DNA of 34,635 bases from a virus (IMGVR_UViG_3300017741_000024:1-34635), one strand, 5' to 3'. Counted from the first letter of the stretch, positions 25,044 to 33,228 are shown. The notes: generated by a model from the sequence alone, not told the origin. Numbers and translations are program-made.

Positions 25044-26902
25044 TTTGCGTCTCCATAGTTGTAGCCAATACCACTTTCGCATGCCACGGGTAAGTCCCCT
25101 GCCCATATAGGTGGTGTCGACATTGTTGTCTCAACATGTTCTCGTACTTGCGATACCTTTTTAGCATCAACCAGTAAAATTAGCTCATCATGTACCTGAA
25201 ATAAAACTCTGTACTGTTTACCTAACTCAACCATTTGCTCTGATATAACTATCCTAGCTAAAGCCTGTACGATATTCTCTGTTACTTTCCCCCCATAGAT
25301 TTTAGTCCACTCCTTGTCCTCGATCTTACCTGTAGTCTTTAACTTCCTGTAAGTTCTTGCGTTGGATATGTACTCAAACCCATCTCTACTTCTTCGTAAC
25401 ATAGGGTATCTGATACGAAGATTGTTTGGTAATACAATCCCTTTGGAATCATACTCCAACATGTCATCACATATAGAGTCTTCTCTACCATGAAGTATTC
25501 CTCTCAGTGCATAGTCACATACACCCCAAAAGGAAACTATCCTGTGGTTTTTCTGTCTATATAAGTTAACAATTCTTTGTGCCTCATTGATGTCAATGTC
25601 TACTGACATACCACCTTGCCCTAGAGCTAAGGTATTTCTAAACTTCTCTGCACCCATACCATAACCTAGTCCTAGTATGCATGTCTTACCTACAAACCTC
25701 TCAAGCTTGTCTTTCTTAGTTACTTTTCTACCATATACTTCACTGGCAAACTCGCTATATACATCTCTACCTTGTCTGAAAGCCTCGACCAAATCTTTTT
25801 GCCCACTTATATATGCAACCATGCGTGCCTCAATCTGTGATGAGTCGCATGCTATTAACATTTTATCCTGTGGTACTGTCAATGCTTTGCGTATGACTCC
25901 ATTCCTAGGCAAGTTCTGTAAGTTAAGTTTATCTCCACCACTAAACCTACCTGTGTGTGCTCCATAATAATTAAGCATGATAGGTAACTTACCTCTTTGC
26001 TTTACATTAATTAAGTTCTCTGTTCTTGTCTCTTCTATAGTTGACTTAACACCTAGCCTTGCTGATACGAGTTGTTGTACGATTGGCTTAGGGTGTTCCA
26101 TCAAAGATGTAAATTGTTTGTCGGTCTTGGCGAAGGCAAAAGTTTTCTCGCCTGTTCTTATAGATACTTTCGTCGGTGGTGCGACCCCAACTTTTTTCAA
26201 AATTTCGGCGAACATATTATTAGACATCAAAACCTTTTTGACCTGCGATCCAGAAGTCTTAGTCGTTAACGTGTCAACAAGTTTCTGTTTGTTTGTTGTT
26301 ATCGTCGATAGGTGATCCGTGAGTAGTGCCTCATCTATCTCAAGCTCAGGCTCAGTATACATTCTAATTGTTTGGTCTATAACCTTGAGCTCTGATTGTG
26401 GAAACCCTTTAGCTAAAACCTTAAACAGTTTATATGTAAGCTCAACATCGTTAATACAGTAGCCAGCATAAGACTTCAGTTCCTCCGAAGTAAAGTCTTC
26501 CAACCTTTTACCTAGTGCATTAAGTACTTCAGTTCCTTTCTGTCCTATCTTGTAACAAGATGACAGTGCATTCAATGAACAACCTATTGTCATACTGTGC
26601 TTGGGTCTAGCCATAGACATAGTGTCAAACCAAAACTTAGGCTTTATATTATAGTGCCACGATAGTATGGCACCATCGAAAGCCGAATGGTGTGCTAGTA
26701 GATACTTGTCTGATAGCATGAGTGAGTCGAGAAAACTACCGACATCATCTCCACTATACCATTCAGTTTTGTTGTTGTTTACTTTGACTGCTACGCCTAT
26801 GACCTGAAACCTTTTGTCTCTTATATAAGATTCAGTTGTCATTTTAGATAGAGAGTAGTCCCTATCATAATAGGTTTCAAAATCTATGGTTACTATATCC
26901 AT
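25040..26902 (-). CDS. Family A DNA polymerase with 3'-5' exonuclease domain
   Basis: I chose the ATG at 26902 (MDIVTIDFETYY..., 620 residues), which has AGAGG close upstream; an ATG at 26947 is open but would overlap the previous gene. Exonuclease motifs: I, D7 and E9 in IDFET; II, D76 in AHHSAFD; III, Y148 and D152 in YCIND. Polymerase motifs: A, DSSQIEAR with D353; B, R402 to Y414 in RFVGKTCILGLGYG; C, HDE at 571-573. In motif B the residue equivalent to E. coli Pol I Phe762 is Leu410 (see findings). There is no 5'-nuclease domain, as usual for phage polymerases. It is the replicative DNA polymerase and its stop overlaps the next gene's start. Confidence 0.95.
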   Translation of the reverse strand: MDIVTIDFETYYDRDYSLSKMTTESYIRDKRFQVIGVAVKVNNNKTEWYSGDDVGSFLDSLMLSDKYLLAHHSAFDGAILSWHYNIKPKFWFDTMSMARPKHSMTIGCSLNALSSCYKIGQKGTEVLNALGKRLEDFTSEELKSYAGYCINDVELTYKLFKVLAKGFPQSELKVIDQTIRMYTEPELEIDEALLTDHLSTITTNKQKLVDTLTTKTSGSQVKKVLMSNNMFAEILKKVGVAPPTKVSIRTGEKTFAFAKTDKQFTSLMEHPKPIVQQLVSARLGVKSTIEETRTENLINVKQRGKLPIMLNYYGAHTGRFSGGDKLNLQNLPRNGVIRKALTVPQDKMLIACDSSQIEARMVAYISGQKDLVEAFRQGRDVYSEFASEVYGRKVTKKDKLERFVGKTCILGLGYGMGAEKFRNTLALGQGGMSVDIDINEAQRIVNLYRQKNHRIVSFWGVCDYALRGILHGREDSICDDMLEYDSKGIVLPNNLRIRYPMLRRSRDGFEYISNARTYRKLKTTGKIEDKEWTKIYGGKVTENIVQALARIVISEQMVELGKQYRVLFQVHDELILLVDAKKVSQVREHVETTMSTPPIWAGDLPVACESGIGYNYGDAK

Positions 26903-26909
26903 GCTACCT

Positions 26910-27275
26910 CTAATCTTTTTTGTACTCTTTTGTAAATTCAAACCCACCGATTTCGTCCCAGTTTTGAAACTCTCCGTCTTCTTCCATAAAGTCTCCGATT
27001 AACTGTCCCTCTTTCATCTTGTCCCACCAACGATTAGAAAGTTTAGAGTCTTCATATTTCTTTATAAAAGACTTAACGTCTATCTTATTAAGAACAGACT
27101 TTATTTCTTCCCAATTATCTATGTATTGAGTCGGAATCCAATCGCCTTGACAATCTAAAGCGTAGTCTCTCGGACTATATTTTCCGTCCATACAAACGTC
27201 TAATATTGATTCTTTTGAAAAGTCGTCTAACATCCACTCAGCGAAACCATTAGTTAAATATATTGTTGTACTCAT
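26910..27275 (-). CDS. Acidic protein of unknown function
   Basis: The 121-residue product (MSTTIYLTNGFAEWMLDDFS...) starts after GAGG with 5 bases between. It is rich in Asp, Glu and Trp (WIPTQYIDNWEEIKSVL, RWWDKMKEGQ), with a probably folded single domain. I recognise no family. Small acidic phage proteins at this position are often host-takeover or anti-defence factors, but nothing in the sequence shows it. It lies 7 bases ahead of the polymerase start and 1 base behind the DUF3310 gene. Confidence 0.6.
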   Translation of the reverse strand: MSTTIYLTNGFAEWMLDDFSKESILDVCMDGKYSPRDYALDCQGDWIPTQYIDNWEEIKSVLNKIDVKSFIKKYEDSKLSNRWWDKMKEGQLIGDFMEEDGEFQNWDEIGGFEFTKEYKKD

Positions 27276-27276
27276 T

Positions 27277-27507
27277 TTATCCTCTCTCTGCTTTGTTAAT
27301 TAATATGTCTAAGTATTGTTTAGCTTTCCTCAAGTCCTCTATCTGTCCTTGTTTAGTTGGGTGTTTGTGTTGCCACCTACAGACATACTTGATTACGTTT
27401 GATTCGCAATATGGTATATCGTTCTCAACAATAAATGTTATTGGCTCTATCTTATACCTTGCATAGTGTTCAGGTTTCTCTACCTTGTCATTGCTTTTAA
27501 CTATCAT
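27277..27507 (-). CDS. DUF3310 protein, T7 gp1.7-like nucleotide kinase family
   Basis: The 76-residue product shows the DUF3310 signature: VEKPEHYARYKIEPITFI, then CESNVIKYVCRWQHK and IEDLRKAKQYLDILI. T7 gene 1.7, in this family, is a nucleotide kinase acting on dTMP and dGMP, so this protein likely helps deoxynucleotide supply near the polymerase. It lacks extra domains and is shorter than T7 gp1.7. The ATG follows GAGGAG closely. The gene sits among very small genes upstream of the polymerase. Activity is inferred from family only. Confidence 0.75.
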   Translation of the reverse strand: MIVKSNDKVEKPEHYARYKIEPITFIVENDIPYCESNVIKYVCRWQHKHPTKQGQIEDLRKAKQYLDILINKAERG

Positions 27508-27690
27508 TTACTCCTCTCTTTCTATTACTATATGTAAATCTACACCATCTTCTTCTGCTGTATCTTCATCGTTATATATTACTACACCCATATCAGCTGT
27601 AGCCTCCATAATACTTTCTAGTAGTTCATCTGCCGAACAAGAAAGTTTATCTTTAACCTTAACCCAACCTGTTTTTTTGTATTTAGCCAT
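27508..27690 (-). CDS. Small protein of unknown function (60 residues)
   Basis: MAKYKKTGWVKVKDKLSCSA opens the product; a short helix and an acidic C-terminus (YNDEDTAEEDGVDLHI) follow. GGGGG lies 6 bases upstream of the ATG, and the stop meets the next gene's ATG. No family was recognised. Its good ribosome site and tight spacing support a real gene. Confidence 0.6.
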   Translation of the reverse strand: MAKYKKTGWVKVKDKLSCSADELLESIMEATADMGVVIYNDEDTAEEDGVDLHIVIEREE

Positions 27691-27700
27691 TGATTACCCC

Positions 27701-28168
27701 CTAATGTGCTTTGCTTTCATTCAAAGTTAATTCTGTAATACCTTTACCACAATGTAAAGAATGTTCATTAGCTATTCCTACTGCCTCAGTAGATGTAGCA
27801 CCCATTGATAATGCACCTAATGAAAAGTCTTTACCATCTCCGAATGCACATGGTGTAAACCCATGGACTACTGGGTGTGGTGTACCCTCATACAGCATCA
27901 GCCCCTCGTTCTTACTCACAACAACAAGTTGTGCTGTGTACGACATTCGATTAGATCGAGACGATATAGGGAACTCATCTTTCTTAGCCCCATCAGTAAA
28001 CCATTCTCGTAAAAGAATTATATCTTGAAGTACACCAACGCCTGATACTATATATGGTTTGTTATCTTTAACCACATACCATGCTTTATCTGTTTCCCAT
28101 TTCTGTGAGCCATCGTTAGCTTGTCTATCAGTAGCTAATGTCTGCCCATCCCATACTACTATTGTCAT
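27701..28168 (-). CDS. Proteasome beta/HslV-like Ntn hydrolase
   Basis: The 155-residue product has the outline of a proteasome-type Ntn hydrolase. It begins MTIVVWDGQTLATDRQA: after Met removal, Thr2 would be the N-terminal nucleophile, with D14 and K28 as candidate partners. VSGVGVLQD and the C-terminal block GDGKDFSLGALSMGATSTEA with HCGKGI match the G(S/D)GxDxALGA...AV..A pattern of HslV, Anbu and phage relatives. No dedicated unfoldase such as HslU is encoded nearby, though a MoxR-type AAA+ ATPase is about 5 kb upstream. It may degrade host proteins or process phage proteins. AAGGAG precedes the ATG and the start overlaps the stop of the zinc-ribbon gene (ATGA). Confidence 0.75.
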   Translation of the reverse strand: MTIVVWDGQTLATDRQANDGSQKWETDKAWYVVKDNKPYIVSGVGVLQDIILLREWFTDGAKKDEFPISSRSNRMSYTAQLVVVSKNEGLMLYEGTPHPVVHGFTPCAFGDGKDFSLGALSMGATSTEAVGIANEHSLHCGKGITELTLNESKAH

Positions 28169-28383
28169 TTGTCTTTCTCCTTATCTTCTTTGGCATAGTC
28201 ATGTCCATGCCCTTGATACTCTTCTATTATATCCCCTGTATCTGCGTTCTCTCTGTATACATCATAGTAACCACAATCATCACAGCCCATAATGTGTCCT
28301 ACCTCATCATCACTAAATGTTTCTTGGTACGCATTGTATGAGCCACATTCTGTGCAACACCATTCACCTGTCATACTACTCAT
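28165..28383 (-). CDS. Zinc-ribbon protein
   Basis: The 72-residue product has two CxxC pairs, C10-TE-C13 (after an extra C9) and C34-DD-C37, about 20 residues apart, in the style of a small rubredoxin or zinc-ribbon domain (WCCTECGSYN, GCDDCGYYD). A highly charged tail (HGHDYAKEDKEKDK) follows. Such proteins bind zinc and often contact nucleic acid or polymerase. AAGGAG is 7 bases before the ATG at 28383, inside the preceding short gene. Function unknown; transcription control is one possibility. Confidence 0.65.
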   Translation of the reverse strand: MSSMTGEWCCTECGSYNAYQETFSDDEVGHIMGCDDCGYYDVYRENADTGDIIEEYQGHGHDYAKEDKEKDK

Positions 28384-28546
28384 TATCTCTCTCCTTTTTT
28401 ATTGCCATACATAGCTGTTCTATATGGCTACCTCTTATGTCTAAGTCGATACCATAATCATCTATGGCACTTATAAACTCACTTGTTGTCCACTCATCTA
28501 ATATCATAGTTCCTATTTTGTTTAGCTCTTCACTCTCTACACTCAT
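28376..28546 (-). CDS. Short protein of unknown function (56 residues)
   Basis: An ATG at 28546 with GGAG 8 bases upstream starts an open frame of 56 residues (MSVESEELNKIGTMILDEWT...AIKKERDNE), ending TAG at 28376. Its start overlaps the stop of the gene before it as ATGA, and its end overlaps the zinc-ribbon start by 8 bases and supplies that gene's AAGGAG. Without it there would be a 160-base gap in an otherwise gap-free run. No family was recognised. The product is acidic and helical. Confidence 0.6.
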   Translation of the reverse strand: MSVESEELNKIGTMILDEWTTSEFISAIDDYGIDLDIRGSHIEQLCMAIKKERDNE

Positions 28547-28728
28547 ACTTTCTTCTCCATTTTTATTATTGTTTCATACAAACGATTAGGCTCTATGCTT
28601 TCACCTTTTGATATGCTATCTGTTAAGATTACTTTAACTGTGTCTATCAGTACTCTTCTTCTGATAGCGATTTGAAGTATGTTTGATTTGCACATATCCT
28701 CTTCTGCTATCATGTTATACGCTGTCAT
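28543..28728 (-). CDS. Small helical protein of unknown function
   Basis: The 61-residue product (MTAYNMIAEEDMCKSNILQI...IIKMEKKV) is likely all-helical. GGAGGT lies 6 bases before its ATG, inside the stop region of the gene before it. No family was recognised. Strong ribosome site and overlaps (4 bases each side) argue that it is translated. Confidence 0.6.
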   Translation of the reverse strand: MTAYNMIAEEDMCKSNILQIAIRRRVLIDTVKVILTDSISKGESIEPNRLYETIIKMEKKV

Positions 28729-28910
28729 AGTATTACCTCCCTAACTGATGTAAATGTAGCCCACGAACAGTTACTTATGTTGTGCCTTTCACTTACCCAA
28801 TCTTCTTCTGTACCTAGTATCAACTGTACTTTCCAATAGAGAGTTACCTCTCCATTAGTACAATCACACACTGCTATGTTTACTTTGTCCACATCTTTTT
28901 CACTACTCAT
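28725..28910 (-). CDS. Small protein of unknown function (61 residues)
   Basis: Starts after AAGGAG with 7 bases between; the start overlaps the preceding gene by 8 bases and its stop overlaps the next by 4. The sequence (VNIAVCDCTNGEVTLYWKVQ, GTEEDWVSERHNISNCSW) suggests a small beta-rich domain with three Cys residues, possibly metal-binding (CDC and C48). No family was recognised. Confidence 0.55.
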   Translation of the reverse strand: MSSEKDVDKVNIAVCDCTNGEVTLYWKVQLILGTEEDWVSERHNISNCSWATFTSVREVIL

Positions 28911-29982
28911 TGTCTTTCTCCTTTGTTTTAAATAGGTTTAATATTTCATCTAGTGTATGGTCTTTCTCTCTTATATCCGAATTTAGATGAACTCTTGTTG
29001 GGCTACTGTGCTTATACCCAAGGGTTTTAAATACTCCTAGGTATTGTTTAAATGCAAATCCATAGTCTTGAAAGAAACCATCTACGGTATTGGGATTCAC
29101 TGCTCGCCTACGCCAGTTGTGTGAAACAGCGAAGTGAAATGCATACATGCCTAGTAACTCCTCAGGTATATCATCTTTAGCCATACATGTTGTCACGTAC
29201 TTGACTATATCTTTCCTGTTCCAAGGTATTCCATACCAGTTGAAAACCTTAGTAAGTTCTGACATTTTCTCATCATCTATTTCACTCATAAGTTTATCTA
29301 GCATACCAATACTTATCATAGATTTGAGTACTCGTTTGTGATTAGTCAGCATGGCTCTCCATTCTTTTCGTTTCTCAGGGTACTCTTCGGACTTGCTCAT
29401 AGGTTTAGCATTGATAAACTCGTTTGTGTTTAAGTCGTACTGCAATCCTTTGTACACATAAGGGGCTTTTCCATAGAAAGATTTACCCATATGAGCCTCC
29501 AAATCCCAATTGTCTGTATCTCTACCCTCAACATTTATCTTATGTATTGCTAGCTGTTTCTTATGTGTGTATAAATCCCAACCAAAGTAAACTCTATAGT
29601 CTCTCGTTCCTTGCCTGTGAAAAGATACAGGAAAGAATCTAGGCATAGAGCTTACAAGTGTTTGACCACCTGTTCTACTAGACTCTTGGTGAAATGTAAC
29701 TATGTTATTTTTAGATACACTCCATGCTCGATACTCACTTTCACCATAATACGATAGTGCTAGATATATATCTCCATTGTCATCTTCTTTGAGTCTACCC
29801 CATGAACTAATAGGCTTACCTTTTTGTCTGTTTCTACATGTATCTAAGATCCCATTTAGACTGTTCCAGTCCATACTGGGATACTTACATTCATTGTTAG
29901 TGTAATAATCATTAGCATTCTTAAAGTTAGTGCTCATTATTTTCTTATCATCATCAAAATATGTACTTCCAAATATACTCAT
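28903..29982 (-). CDS. Protein of unknown function (359 residues)
   Basis: The product (MSIFGSTYFDDDKKIMSTNF...) reads as a soluble, globular protein, with a beta-rich first half (GDIYLALSYYGESEYRAWSV, RDYRVYFGWDLYTHKKQLAI) and a helical second half (MLTNHKRVLKSMISIGMLDK, DDIPEELLGMYAFHFAVSHN). A stretch of Tyr/Trp/Arg-rich strands could bind nucleic acid or carbohydrate, but no motif was recognised. It follows the 245-residue gene by 3 bases and overlaps the next by 8. Function unknown; its place in the early leftward block suggests a host-interaction or replication support role. Confidence 0.7.
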   Translation of the reverse strand: MSIFGSTYFDDDKKIMSTNFKNANDYYTNNECKYPSMDWNSLNGILDTCRNRQKGKPISSWGRLKEDDNGDIYLALSYYGESEYRAWSVSKNNIVTFHQESSRTGGQTLVSSMPRFFPVSFHRQGTRDYRVYFGWDLYTHKKQLAIHKINVEGRDTDNWDLEAHMGKSFYGKAPYVYKGLQYDLNTNEFINAKPMSKSEEYPEKRKEWRAMLTNHKRVLKSMISIGMLDKLMSEIDDEKMSELTKVFNWYGIPWNRKDIVKYVTTCMAKDDIPEELLGMYAFHFAVSHNWRRRAVNPNTVDGFFQDYGFAFKQYLGVFKTLGYKHSSPTRVHLNSDIREKDHTLDEILNLFKTKEKDNE

Positions 29983-29985
29983 TGC

Positions 29986-30723
29986 TTACTCCATTAGTTT
30001 GTTAATTGTTGTTGTTGCTGTCAGAGAATCAAAGTCTATGTCTTTAGTCTTATCATCTAGCTGTTCAGGTGTAGGTCTTTCATACACTTCTTTGTGTCTT
30101 GTCTTAGTAGTTTCAGGTACAAGTTCCCATAAGCCATCCCACTTCTTAAGCATTGGTGCTAGTGTCTTGTGTGATTCTAGCAATGCTCTGACATTATCCA
30201 TGTACACTTTTCTCTCATTGAGTAGTTCTTTGAAAGGCTTTACCCACTCAGCATACTCTTTGCGTAGCCAAGCAAACTTACTGTCATCTATGTCTATCTT
30301 GTAATCATATCCACCACCTATGAGCCCTGAGTTTTCTCCTTTAGCAGGTCTGACTTGACTGGCTATATCCCACTTCAAATGATTGTAGAAATAATCATTG
30401 TCTTCTACATCATATGAGTAATCACCAAGTTGCTCTTCTCGTGTTACTGTTAGACTATCTACTATAGCCTGATTTACTTCTGAACTATCTCTTGATTGCC
30501 AACCCTCCATAGATACACCTACTGTATTTTGAAACCAGTCTGATGGTACTTGATTTAGTTTATTCTTCAGCTCTTGTGGTACAAGAGTGTCATAGATTCT
30601 CTGTCCCCAACTCTCAGGTCTAGGGTTATCTTCTTTTAGTTTTCTTATCCTCTTAGCATACACATCTCTAGCGTTTTTAAGAATTTCTGATTTAAGACTC
30701 TCACTTAGTCTAACTGTTGCCAT
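29986..30723 (-). CDS. Protein of unknown function, possibly Nmad5-like
   Basis: The 245-residue product starts MATVRLSESLKSEILKNARD. The first part is helical and the C-terminal region has MDNVRALLESHKTLAPMLKK and WDGLWELVPETTKTRH before a disordered tail. The opening RLS.xLKxxIxxNA and the L.ESxxTxxxxL.xW...xxP pattern recall the Nmad5 domain, which is found in DNA-modification contexts of phages. This is a memory-based resemblance and weak. If right, it may tie to modified nucleotides in this genome, but no modification enzyme is otherwise visible. Unknown function is the safer reading. Confidence 0.6.
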   Translation of the reverse strand: MATVRLSESLKSEILKNARDVYAKRIRKLKEDNPRPESWGQRIYDTLVPQELKNKLNQVPSDWFQNTVGVSMEGWQSRDSSEVNQAIVDSLTVTREEQLGDYSYDVEDNDYFYNHLKWDIASQVRPAKGENSGLIGGGYDYKIDIDDSKFAWLRKEYAEWVKPFKELLNERKVYMDNVRALLESHKTLAPMLKKWDGLWELVPETTKTRHKEVYERPTPEQLDDKTKDIDFDSLTATTTINKLME

Positions 30724-30743
30724 AATTTACTCCTTGGTTATAG

Positions 30744-31880
30744 TTATCTTTCATCATGCATTTTGACTACCTCGCCAAAAGGCACATCTTGTTTCTCTCT
30801 AGCTGTTGACACCCACAATACAGGACACGCTGGCTCTGTACCGAAGTCATTACAATAGAGGTCTGTAAGAAACACACACGCCACAGGGCATATGTCATTC
30901 TTATCCATGTACTCAAACACAGGACTGAATGCTGTACCACCACCACCATGTGGCTTGATGATAGGCTCATCACTTCCTTTGTCGAATCTGTCATAGTGGC
31001 ACACGCTACTGTCGAAGTAGATTACATGTACACTTGTTGGTGATTGGTCTTGCCATACAGTAGTTATCTCACTAGCAAACTGGTCTAGTTCATCTTGACC
31101 AATAGAGCCTGAGCAATCTACAGCAAACACTAGCTCACCCATTGCCTCACCTGATACACTAGGCAAGTACAATCCTTGTGGTAGAAATCTTCTGTTTGCT
31201 CTAGCATATGTTCTCTCATCAGTTCTAGCCTTGACAACAAATCTATGTAAGACTTCTCGCCAATCCACAATAGGTTTAAGCATAGCACCAACTATTCTTT
31301 CCAAACCAGCTGTCATCTTACCCATCATCTTAGTAGCCTGAGCTGATTGTGATACTTTAACTTTCCACTCAGCTTGTTTCCTTGCTTTGTCTGATTCGCT
31401 AACACCACCATCACCACACTCATCTAGTGGCATACCCTCACCACCTTGCCCTTGTTCTTCTTTAGGCACATCAGGTAGGATATTGTAGATACCCTCAGTA
31501 GTACCACCACCTTTCTCATGTAGCTGTCTGTCATGCAGACCACCACACTTAGGCATTTTACCTACACCATCTTCGATCAATAGCTGATTGATTACATAAT
31601 CACCAGCCATGTTCCACTTGTATGGGTCTCTCTTACCTCTGCGAAAGCAATGCTCAAACATAGGGTGTAGACACTCATGTGCTAGTACAAACTTAAGCTC
31701 ATCATCATCCATTTCATCTACCCACTTGGGGTTGAATCTAATGTCTTCACCATTGGTACATGCTGTCGGTACATTCTCATCCCATATAACTGGTAAACCG
31801 AAAGCAATACTACCTATGAATGGATAGGTGAGTATCAGTTGTGACTTAGCTTTACTTAGCCGTTTATCTTTATTCATCAT
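30744..31880 (-). CDS. VWA protein with HExxH metallopeptidase-like domain (DUF2201-like)
   Basis: The 378-residue product has an N-terminal metallopeptidase-like domain: HECLH at 68-72 (VLAHECLHPMFEH), with GD at 93-94 as a possible third ligand site. A Gly/Glu/Asp-rich linker spans about 130-165 (EEQGQGGEGMPLDECGDGG). A C-terminal von Willebrand A domain has a MIDAS site DCSGS at 255-259 and a GGGGTAF loop near 315. This matches the DUF2201 (VWA-like) architecture that pairs with MoxR-type AAA+ ATPases. Such pairs work as chaperones inserting cofactors or remodelling protein complexes. Here the ATPase is three genes upstream with a DUF3150-like partner between. The start has two adjacent ATGs (31880 and 31877) and overlaps the preceding stop. 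Confidence 0.8.
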   Translation of the reverse strand: MMNKDKRLSKAKSQLILTYPFIGSIAFGLPVIWDENVPTACTNGEDIRFNPKWVDEMDDDELKFVLAHECLHPMFEHCFRRGKRDPYKWNMAGDYVINQLLIEDGVGKMPKCGGLHDRQLHEKGGGTTEGIYNILPDVPKEEQGQGGEGMPLDECGDGGVSESDKARKQAEWKVKVSQSAQATKMMGKMTAGLERIVGAMLKPIVDWREVLHRFVVKARTDERTYARANRRFLPQGLYLPSVSGEAMGELVFAVDCSGSIGQDELDQFASEITTVWQDQSPTSVHVIYFDSSVCHYDRFDKGSDEPIIKPHGGGGTAFSPVFEYMDKNDICPVACVFLTDLYCNDFGTEPACPVLWVSTAREKQDVPFGEVVKMHDER

Positions 31881-32731
31881 TTGTTTCCCATAAATGCACC
31901 CATCTTGTTCATGATATCCTTAGCCTCACTTGACTTACGTTGCCTTAAGTCTAAGTCTAATCGCAAACTTTCAGGGTTGTTGTTTGCTAGTGTGTCCTCA
32001 ACTTGTTGACGTATGTCCTCTAAGTTTTGGTCATTAGTTACATTAAGTCTTTTCAATACATCACATATGTCTTTGATGTTATCAATCATAGTGTCTCTAA
32101 ACACACCCTTAGTGTCCGACAATTTCTCAGCCATGTGCTTTACCTTGTCGTACAATCTCTTCCATGCCTCTTGCATAGCAACTTGAGTAGACTGTTGTAC
32201 TCTTACCTCAACTTGTTGCTGTATCTCTGCAAGTTCCTGTTCATCAATACCAACTCTGAAGTCATCAGATGGTACTGGTAGCACAGTCATTTCCATACTG
32301 AACTTACTGCTTATGTCATTCACACTTGGGTAATCATTGGCATTATACAAATCCCCTAGATACCTTTGTGCATTCAACTGCAACTGTGGATACGCTAGTA
32401 TAAACTTGTCCACTAGCTCAACCCATTCAGACTTGTACTGCCTAAACTTACTCATGAAGTTTAGATAGTTAGCTGATGGTAGTATCATTGTCCCATCAAT
32501 ACCCCATGGTAGTGTGTTGTCATAATACTCTTGCCTAATCAATGTGGTTTTCTTCTTCACATTGTCTAGGTATTCATTCATTGGTAGTAGCGACTTGTTG
32601 TATCTACCAGCATGGTTGCCTGTGTTGTTAGCAAGGGCTACTTGGTCAGTAGCTTTCCTGTCTAGCTTACGAGCTGTCCACTGTGATACATTAAGTTGTA
32701 CTAGCAATGCACTTTCATTTAACTTTGCCAT
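31877..32731 (-). CDS. DUF3150-like protein of the MoxR/VWA module
   Basis: The 284-residue product begins MAKLNESALLVQLNVSQWTA, a form seen in DUF3150 proteins, as I recall. The protein has long coiled or helical segments (IDEQELAEIQQQVEVRVQQS; NLEDIRQQVEDTLANN) and a central segment with a DxF/YPS pattern, without enzymatic motifs. DUF3150 genes lie next to AAA+ ATPase and VWA genes in phages and plasmids, as here, so it is probably a structural partner of that complex. Its start shares one base with the stop of the upstream MGYRS-family gene, and its stop overlaps the VWA gene's start. Confidence 0.65.
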   Translation of the reverse strand: MAKLNESALLVQLNVSQWTARKLDRKATDQVALANNTGNHAGRYNKSLLPMNEYLDNVKKKTTLIRQEYYDNTLPWGIDGTMILPSANYLNFMSKFRQYKSEWVELVDKFILAYPQLQLNAQRYLGDLYNANDYPSVNDISSKFSMEMTVLPVPSDDFRVGIDEQELAEIQQQVEVRVQQSTQVAMQEAWKRLYDKVKHMAEKLSDTKGVFRDTMIDNIKDICDVLKRLNVTNDQNLEDIRQQVEDTLANNNPESLRLDLDLRQRKSSEAKDIMNKMGAFMGNK

Positions 32732-33228
32732 TACTTCTCTCCTATTGTTTTAAGTTTTTTAAATTCATCATGTGGTATATCAATTTCTATTAGCGATACT
32801 GGGTAAAACAAACTCTGCAACGTATCAATATTGTCTTCACCACCATCATTGTTATAATCAGTATGCTCAATATCATCTGTTTCTTCACCACATCTTACTA
32901 TCCTACCTACTGCTGACTCATCAAACTCACACGCACCTGAAACAAAGCGTGTCACAAACTGTATGTCTTCAAAGTTTTCATACCACTTGACATCATCAAA
33001 CATATGAAACGCTATGTGAACAGCAGTACTGTGCCACCCTATACCTGTAACACCATCACCACTTGCCTCTCCAGATGTAGTATATATCTTAGCCTTAGAA
33101 AGAAACTCATCTAGTGCCACTCTAGTATCAGACGGATAGTCTTTGAGCTTATGCAATGTCATGTACTCAGTAAGTTTATCTAAAGAATTAAACCCTACAG
33201 CACACAAGACTGAGCTACGATATCCCAT
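32731..33228 (-). CDS. MGYRS-family phage protein, function unknown
   Basis: The 165-residue product opens MGYRSSVLCAVGFNSLDKLT, the N-terminal signature of a small phage protein family (MGYRSxV). The middle reads TGIGWHSTAVHIAFHMFDDV, and the C-terminal half is strongly acidic (EETDDIEHTDYNNDGGEDNI). A GWHS...H...H pattern could bind metal but is not diagnostic. It is inserted between the MoxR-like and DUF3150-like genes with one-base overlaps on both sides, so it may belong to that module. Function not known. Confidence 0.65.
   Translation of the reverse strand: MGYRSSVLCAVGFNSLDKLTEYMTLHKLKDYPSDTRVALDEFLSKAKIYTTSGEASGDGVTGIGWHSTAVHIAFHMFDDVKWYENFEDIQFVTRFVSGACEFDESAVGRIVRCGEETDDIEHTDYNNDGGEDNIDTLQSLFYPVSLIEIDIPHDEFKKLKTIGEK

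Noticed and set aside
25044-25106. Longer N-terminus for the 82-residue protein after the polymerase
   Set aside because: The extension lies in the polymerase C-terminal coding region; the ATG at 25043 gives a classic ATGA coupling with GGAG upstream.
26903-26947. Longer N-terminus for the DNA polymerase
   Set aside because: The extra 15 residues overlap the upstream gene and precede the exonuclease motif without purpose; the ATG at 26902 has AGAGG just upstream.
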